A program made the translations under genes and the position numbers. This document shows, piece after piece, positions 5,705-9,792 of a DNA stretch of 9,792 nt; position 1 is the stretch's first letter, and each line of letters opens with the position of its first letter. The stretch spans positions 1 through 9,792 of the forward strand of contig DAICYU010000101.1 of NCBI GenBank assembly GCA_027311485.1, given 5' to 3'. The notes under the pieces were generated by a model. It had not been told where the DNA came from. It searched no databases and worked only from the letters and a program-made list of their open reading frames with translations. This stretch comes from Acetobacteraceae bacterium. Lineage in GTDB: Bacteria > Pseudomonadota > Alphaproteobacteria > Acetobacterales > Acetobacteraceae.

Positions 5705-7498
5705 TCAGGTGGCGTGAATGGTCAGGTATGGCGTAGCTGACGGGTCCGTCACCGTGCCGAAGGCCTGGCTCAGGCGCCCGTTGGTCAGGTCTGCCGTGGA
5801 ATAGCCCGACAGCACGAGGTTGACCGTCGGGTGGCCCGGCGAACTCAACGCGAAGGCGAGGCCGGTATATCCGGGCGCCCCAACATCGTTGTACAGGTTG
5901 ACGGTAAAATCAGACAGCGAAAGTCCCAGGATTTTCACGGTGTCGCCGGAATGGAAATTGGCGATCGTCGAAAATGTGCTGACAGTCGGGTTCCGCACAT
6001 CCATGACGAAGGTCTGGTCCCCGCTGGCCGCGATCACAAAGCTGGACGTCGTGTTGGCATCCAGCTGAGTGTCCGAGCCTGGCCCCGCGGGCGTGACGGA
6101 CGCCGTGTTGGTGAACACGCTGGATGTGCTCGCGGCGGTCAGGGAGGCCGGGGTGATCGCGGCAGTGTCGCTGGTGGCCGAAGTTCCGCCCGCAAGACTG
6201 GCCAGCGGCCCCTTCACCTGGATCTCGGAGCTGGTACCGCCGCCCAGCGGCGTGAGCGCGAAGCTGTCACCCGTATAGTTGCCGCCCATATGCAGGGCAT
6301 AGACGGTCTGGCCGGCGGCATTCTGCAGGTTCAGCGTGTCACCTGACAAGGTGGCGCTGCTCGCGCCGACACCGCCCAGCAGGATCTTGTCACCCACCTT
6401 CGCATCAATCGTGCCGGCGAATGACACCGGCGTATCGATGACCAGCGTGTCATCGCCGTTCATCACGAAGGTCTGGCCGGGCCCGACGCCGTGCACTTCC
6501 ATGACCGCGCCCGTCGCCGACACGGTGCCGAACTTCTGGTCATAGTCGAAGGAAACCAGGCCGGTGCCGACAAGACCGCCGGTGCCGACGGTCAATGTGC
6601 CGTCCAGCGCCCGCAGCGTGCCGTTGTTGATGACGCCGCTGTTGATGTTACCGGCGCCCTGCACGGTGCCGCCGTTGATGTCGATGCCGCCGGTGGTGAC
6701 GGTTCCGGCGCTGAGGTTAAGCAACCCGGTCGGCTGGATCGTCAGGGTATGAGGGGTGATGTAATTGCGGCCGTTCAGCACATCGACGGTGCCGCGGGCA
6801 CCGATCTCTGTCAGCGTCGATTCAATACCGACATATCCGGTGCCGTTCCATTCGCCGATTTCCGTCAGCGTCCCGTTCAGAATGAGCTCGGTCCAGCCGT
6901 TCGGGATGGTGGGCGGCCCTTCAATGGTGGCGATATTGACGATCAGGTTCTGCCGTGGCCCGCCCAGGTTGACGACACCGCCCAGGCCCTGCGCCTCGAA
7001 GATCCCATCGAACAATGTGTTGCCGGTCATTTCGGCAATCGACTTCGTATCGATCGTGACGACGCCGCCCGCCGCCTGCAGCCAGTTGGTGATATACAGG
7101 CCGTTTGTGCCGGTCAGCAGCACATTGCCCGTCCCCTGGACGAACGCATTGATTGTGCCGGGATTGAGGATCGTGCCATTGTTCATGAACAGCAACGTCT
7201 GCAGCGAACCGCCCAGCGTGCCGGCCGAACCGGCGCCGAAATTCAGCGTCCCGTTGATGTCCAGCGCCGCCGCGGTGTAGGGTACACGATTTGATCCCGC
7301 CAGGTCGTTGACATTGTTCATCGTCAACGAATTGACTGTCCAGAACTCCCCGGTGCCGATCGAAACCATATAGGGCGCGAGCGTCGGGTTATCGATTGTA
7401 ACGTTGGCGGTCGGATCATTCGGCACTGCAGCGGGGGACCAGTTTGCCGCCGATATCCAATCGCCGCTGATCGGTGATGCCCAACTATAGCTCGCCAT
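5705..7498 (-). CDS. Large beta-rich extracellular/surface protein, adhesin-like, no classical signal peptide
   Basis: A 597-residue protein of unknown function. It contains no cysteine, has very few lysines, and is rich in Gly, Thr, Asn, Ala and Val, a composition typical of secreted bacterial proteins. It opens with SYSWASPISGDWISAANWSP (3-22) and then VPNDPTANVTID, an N-terminal module known from adhesin- and autotransporter-like proteins. Residues 80-320 are short repeated strands such as INGTLNFGAG, NNGTILNPGTI, LNGTLTEIG, INGGTVQGAG and NNGTLRALDG, which suggests a right-handed beta-helix. A second module around 345-425 (GDDTLVIDTPVSFAGTID, GDKILLGG) and a Ser/Thr/Ala-rich linker (435-475) precede a C-terminal module (485-597: SGDQTFVMD, IANFHSGDTVKILG, GAPGYTGLAF). 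There is no hydrophobic signal sequence and no outer-membrane barrel domain, so export by a type I system through the C-terminus is my best guess. The ATG at 7498 is well supported by AAAGGA nine bases upstream. Confidence 0.8.
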   Translation of the reverse strand: MASYSWASPISGDWISAANWSPAAVPNDPTANVTIDNPTLAPYMVSIGTGEFWTVNSLTMNNVNDLAGSNRVPYTAAALDINGTLNFGAGSAGTLGGSLQTLLFMNNGTILNPGTINAFVQGTGNVLLTGTNGLYITNWLQAAGGVVTIDTKSIAEMTGNTLFDGIFEAQGLGGVVNLGGPRQNLIVNIATIEGPPTIPNGWTELILNGTLTEIGEWNGTGYVGIESTLTEIGARGTVDVLNGRNYITPHTLTIQPTGLLNLSAGTVTTGGIDINGGTVQGAGNINSGVINNGTLRALDGTLTVGTGGLVGTGLVSFDYDQKFGTVSATGAVMEVHGVGPGQTFVMNGDDTLVIDTPVSFAGTIDAKVGDKILLGGVGASSATLSGDTLNLQNAAGQTVYALHMGGNYTGDSFALTPLGGGTSSEIQVKGPLASLAGGTSATSDTAAITPASLTAASTSSVFTNTASVTPAGPGSDTQLDANTTSSFVIAASGDQTFVMDVRNPTVSTFSTIANFHSGDTVKILGLSLSDFTVNLYNDVGAPGYTGLAFALSSPGHPTVNLVLSGYSTADLTNGRLSQAFGTVTDPSATPYLTIHAT

Positions 7499-7507
7499 GA
7501 AAATTCA

Positions 7508-7513
7508 TCCTTT
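7508..7513 (-). promoter_or_regulatory. Shine-Dalgarno of the surface-protein gene
   Basis: AAAGGA on the minus strand lies nine bases before the ATG at 7498. It is one of the clearest ribosome-binding sites in the window and fixes that start. Confidence 0.65.
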
Positions 7514-7573
7514 ATACAAAACAAGGACCGGAGCCCAGCTGTCTGCTGTCGCAACGTGTCTGCACACTGAAGG

Positions 7574-7590
7574 TCCTGTAAGGAACAGGA
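7574..7590. promoter_or_regulatory. 17-bp dyad upstream of the surface-protein gene, possible operator
   Basis: TCCTGT and ACAGGA flank a 5-bp spacer (AAGGA), giving a perfect 6+6 dyad. It is located 76 bp upstream of the surface-protein start in the AT-richer stretch. Size and symmetry suit a dimeric repressor site or a small leader hairpin, but no regulator is assigned. Confidence 0.25.
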
Positions 7591-7914
7591 TTGTCTATTC
7601 ACGATACCGTAGCTTCCTCACCGCTTGCTGCGCGCCGCCCGGTAACGCGGTTGCTGAATATTATCCTGCGACAATGGGTTTACAGATAAAGGCCTCAATG
7701 ACTGGATATGGGCTACAGCTTGTCGAATACCCGCAACATTTCAATCAGGCCAAGTAGCCGTCTGTGGCCGGTGGTCTGCACTTGGGCTTGACCGGCCGCC
7801 CGGGCGACCGGCGACGCCACTGGCGCACCCTGGCGCAGTCGTTTCCACACGTCGCAGGCGGCGATTTGCGCTCTTCGCCGCACGTTTCACGTGCATTGAC
7901 CCCTTGGCAAGACG

Positions 7915-8913
7915 ATGCCGATCCGTCTTATTTCGCCGGGCATGTTCGCATTCATCGGCTCCCGCCTGCTCCAGGCCATTCCCGTGCTGCTTGTCGTGGG
8001 CTTCATCGCCTTCGCCCTGTTCGCCTACGTGGGCGACCCGGTGAGCATCCTGCTGGGCCAGGACCATACCGAGGCACAGCGTCTGGAACTGGTGCATCAA
8101 CTCGGCCTCGATCAGCCGTTCCTCATGCAATACGGCCGCTTTTTGTGGGCCGCGCTGCACGGCAATTTCGGCATCAGCTACCGGCTGGCGCAACCCGTCT
8201 CCACACTGATCGCGGAACGGCTGCCAGCGACGCTGGAACTGGCGGTGACCGCGTCGGTGCTGGCCTTCGCCGTCGGGGTGCCGATGGGGGTCTATACCGG
8301 GATTCACCGCAACAGCACCCTGTCGCGGCTGTTCATGACGGTCAGCCTGGTCGGCGTGTCGCTGCCGACCTTTCTGCTGGGCATCCTGCTGATCCTGGTA
8401 TTCTCGGTCTGGCTTAACTGGCTGCCGAGCTTCGGGCGCGGGCCGGTGGTGCATGTTGGAGGGTGGTGGACGACGGGGCTGACGTCATGGGCCGGCATTC
8501 GCTGCCTGATCCTGCCGTCCATCACACTCGGCCTGTTTCAGATGACGCTGATCATGCGTCTGGTGCGGGCCGAAATGCTGGAGGTGCTGCGGACGGACTA
8601 TATCAGATTTGCCCGCGCCCGCGGCCTGACCAACCGGAGCATCCATTTCAGCCATGCGCTGAAGAACACGCTGGTGCCGGTGATCACCATCATCGGCCTG
8701 CAGTTCGGCGGCATCGTCGCCTTCAGCCTGGTGACCGAAACGGTGTTCCAATGGCCGGGCATGGGGCTGCTGCTCGTTCAGTCGGTGACATCGGCGGATA
8801 TCCCGGTCTTGTCGGCGTATCTGCTGCTGATCGCGCTGGTTTTCGTCAGCATCAACCTGGCTGTCGACCTGCTTTATTACGCCGTCGATCCACGGCTGCG
8901 GGTGCGCCGGTGA
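7915..8913 (+). CDS. ABC transporter permease, DppB/OppB family
   Basis: A 332-residue inner-membrane permease of a peptide/opine/nickel-type importer. The order is typical: a first membrane segment after RRLLQ-like SRLLQAIPVLLVVGFIAFAL (16-35); the periplasmic DPVSILLG...LGLDQPFLMQYGRFL region (41-78) and LHGNFGISYR (81-90); membrane segments around 105-125, 138-168 and 195-215; the cytoplasmic EAA loop DYIRFARARGLTNRSIHFSHALKN, split as 228-240 and 241-251; then segments near 252-275 and 295-325, ending in YYAVDPRLRVRR. An in-frame stop at 7897 limits the start to ATG 7915 or ATG 7942 (Met10). The second fits the usual N-terminus slightly better; neither has a strong ribosome site. Its stop TGA overlaps the ATG of the next permease by one base, so the two are translationally coupled. 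No solute-binding-protein gene precedes it, unlike many such operons. Confidence 0.93.
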   Translation: MPIRLISPGMFAFIGSRLLQAIPVLLVVGFIAFALFAYVGDPVSILLGQDHTEAQRLELVHQLGLDQPFLMQYGRFLWAALHGNFGISYRLAQPVSTLIAERLPATLELAVTASVLAFAVGVPMGVYTGIHRNSTLSRLFMTVSLVGVSLPTFLLGILLILVFSVWLNWLPSFGRGPVVHVGGWWTTGLTSWAGIRCLILPSITLGLFQMTLIMRLVRAEMLEVLRTDYIRFARARGLTNRSIHFSHALKNTLVPVITIIGLQFGGIVAFSLVTETVFQWPGMGLLLVQSVTSADIPVLSAYLLLIALVFVSINLAVDLLYYAVDPRLRVRR

Positions 8914-9792
8914 TGGAAGGCGGCCTTGCCCGCGCATGGGACAGCCTCGCCCGCGCATGGGACAGCGACGTGGCCTACAGCTTCCGGCGGTCGCCGATGG
9001 CCGTGGCGGCTGCATTCATTGCGCTGTTGCTGATCGGAGGCGCCGCGCTCGCCCCCTGGATCGCGCCGCACGACCCGATGGACGTGGCGTCACTGTCGCT
9101 GCTGGACAGCTTCAAGCCGCCGGTCGGCGCGTCCGACGCCAACTGGTCCAATCCGCTGGGCACCGATAACCAGGGCCGCGACGTTCTGTCCGCCATCATG
9201 TTCGGGCTACGGATCAGCCTGACCGTCGGCTTCCTGTCGGTGCTGTTCGCCATCGTCGTCGGCGTCGGTATCGGCCTGCTGTCAGGCTACGCGGGCGGGC
9301 TGGTCGATTCGATGCTAATGCGGATCGCCGATATTCAGTTGACCTTCCCGTCAATCCTGACCGCACTGCTGGTCGATGGCGTGATCAGCGCGGCCCTGCC
9401 GCACGCGCTGCGGCAGGCATTGCAGATCGATGTCATCGTGTTCGCCATCGGTATAAGCCTGTGGCCCAACTTCGCCCGCACCGTCCGTGGCTCGACCTTG
9501 GTCGAGCGGAACAAGGATTACGTCATGGCGGCCCGCATCATCGGCGTGCCGTCCTGGCGGATCATGCTGTCGCACGTCCTGCCCAACGTCATCGGCCCCG
9601 TCATGGTGATCGGCACGCTCGGCCTTGGCCTCGCCGTCATCGCCGAAGCCACCCTGTCCTTCCTCGGCGTCGGCCTGCCGCCCGACATCCCGACCTGGGG
9701 CAACATCATGGCCGAAGGGCGCGCGCAGTTCGTCTCCTTCCCGCACAACGTGTTCTTCCCGGGGATCTTCCTCGCCGTCACGGTGCTGGCCG
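8913..9792 (+). CDS. ABC transporter permease, DppC/OppC family (3' end beyond the window)
   Basis: The frame runs from the ATG at 8913 without a stop to the window edge, giving 293 codons of a protein likely only a little longer. It starts inside the stop codon of the upstream permease (TGATG), which fixes the start. Family marks: the N-terminal FRRSPMAVAAAFIALLL membrane segment (24-40); APWIAPHDP (47-55); the LGTDNQGRDVLS signature (82-93); membrane segments around 100-125; RIADIQLTFPSI (137-148); the EAA loop DYVMAARIIGVPSWRIMLSHVLPN, split as 202-213 and 214-225; AEATLSFLGVG (244-254) and PTWGNIMAEG (260-269). It forms the heterodimeric membrane channel with the upstream DppB-like protein, and ATPase genes would be expected just beyond the window. 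The cytoplasmic N-terminus carries a duplicated heptapeptide LARAWDS. The transported compound is unknown. Confidence 0.93.
   Translation, partial: MEGGLARAWDSLARAWDSDVAYSFRRSPMAVAAAFIALLLIGGAALAPWIAPHDPMDVASLSLLDSFKPPVGASDANWSNPLGTDNQGRDVLSAIMFGLRISLTVGFLSVLFAIVVGVGIGLLSGYAGGLVDSMLMRIADIQLTFPSILTALLVDGVISAALPHALRQALQIDVIVFAIGISLWPNFARTVRGSTLVERNKDYVMAARIIGVPSWRIMLSHVLPNVIGPVMVIGTLGLGLAVIAEATLSFLGVGLPPDIPTWGNIMAEGRAQFVSFPHNVFFPGIFLAVTVLA
8925..8966 (+). repeat. 21-bp in-frame tandem duplication at the start of the DppC-like gene
   Basis: Two adjacent 21-bp copies (8925-8945 and 8946-8966) differ at one base only (CTT against CTC in the first codon). Both encode LARAWDS, residues 5-11 and 12-18. 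The last 18 bases of each copy are identical. A synonymous single difference points to a recent slippage duplication in the flexible cytoplasmic tail. Confidence 0.9.

Larger units (their letters stand above)
7499..7914. other. Divergent intergenic region between surface-protein and permease genes
   Basis: About 416 bp without a convincing gene. The left two thirds (to about 7760) are visibly AT-richer than the rest of the window and probably hold the leftward promoter and leader of the surface-protein gene. A short frame across 7497-7757 has no coding character. The minus strand contains GATAAT near 7660 as a possible -10 box, but no good -35 goes with it. Inverted repeats seen: TCCTGT/ACAGGA (7574-7590); GGCCGGT (7766-7772) with ACCGGCC (7791-7797); CGCCCGGGCG (7797-7806); and GCACG/CGTGC (7880-7894), which is 20 bp before the permease start. 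No tRNA, substrate-binding-protein gene or riboswitch was recognised. Confidence 0.6.

Noticed and set aside
6491..7294. 267-codon rightward frame antisense to the surface-protein gene
   Set aside because: Composition is that of a shadow frame; the minus strand has a good ribosome site and coherent beta-repeat sequence.
7511..7516. TATAAA on the minus strand as a -10 box for the surface-protein gene
   Set aside because: It abuts the Shine-Dalgarno, so a transcript from it would start at or after the ribosome site; no -35 element is found at the proper spacing.
7497..7757. 86-codon rightward frame in the intergenic region
   Set aside because: It starts inside the surface-protein start codon region, lacks a ribosome site and resembles no protein; the stretch looks like promoter DNA.
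7764..8417. 217-codon rightward frame overlapping the first permease
   Set aside because: It is out of frame with the clearly recognisable DppB-like protein and has no family features.

Overview
The window is high-GC, densely packed bacterial DNA. Its codon use, gene families and one Acetobacteraceae-style surface protein suggest an alphaproteobacterium, most likely Rhodospirillales/Acetobacteraceae. That assignment is an inference from style, because there is no rRNA or other marker gene. I support eight protein genes, seven complete within the window (the first reads open to the left edge) and one cut by the right edge. No tRNA, rRNA, insertion sequence, CRISPR array or phage gene was seen.

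Left part (1-4770): an M20-type, zinc-dependent amidohydrolase of the allantoate amidohydrolase / N-carbamoyl-amino-acid hydrolase family runs rightward (37-1281). It converges on a leftward group. The convergence zone (1282-1508) holds five copies of a 17-bp tandem repeat and a hairpin that looks like a terminator. The leftward group, in transcription order, is a DinB-fold protein (4669-4169), a large molybdenum-hydroxylase catalytic subunit of the xanthine dehydrogenase / CoxL family (4046-1764) and a small MoaD/ThiS-type sulfur-carrier protein ending in Gly-Gly (1757-1509). The last two are only 6 bp apart and surely form one transcription unit. No FAD or 2Fe-2S partner subunit lies in the window.

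Middle part (4771-7498): a GcvA-like LysR-type regulator (4771-5634) is divergent from the DinB gene. A near-perfect T-N11-A palindrome lies directly on its start codon. It converges, across a perfect 11-bp hairpin, with a 597-residue cysteine-free beta-rich extracellular protein (7498-5705). That protein has no N-terminal signal peptide and is probably exported by its C-terminus.

Right part (7499-9792): an AT-richer divergent intergenic region of about 0.4 kb separates the surface protein from two translationally coupled permease genes of a DppBC/OppBC-type ABC importer. The second is cut off by the window end and carries an in-frame 21-bp tandem duplication at its start.

The amidohydrolase, molybdenum hydroxylase and peptide/opine-type importer all fit scavenging of nitrogen-containing organic compounds, but nothing in the sequence proves that they share a pathway. 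The most notable association is the orphan molybdenum-hydroxylase subunit paired with its own ubiquitin-like sulfur carrier.
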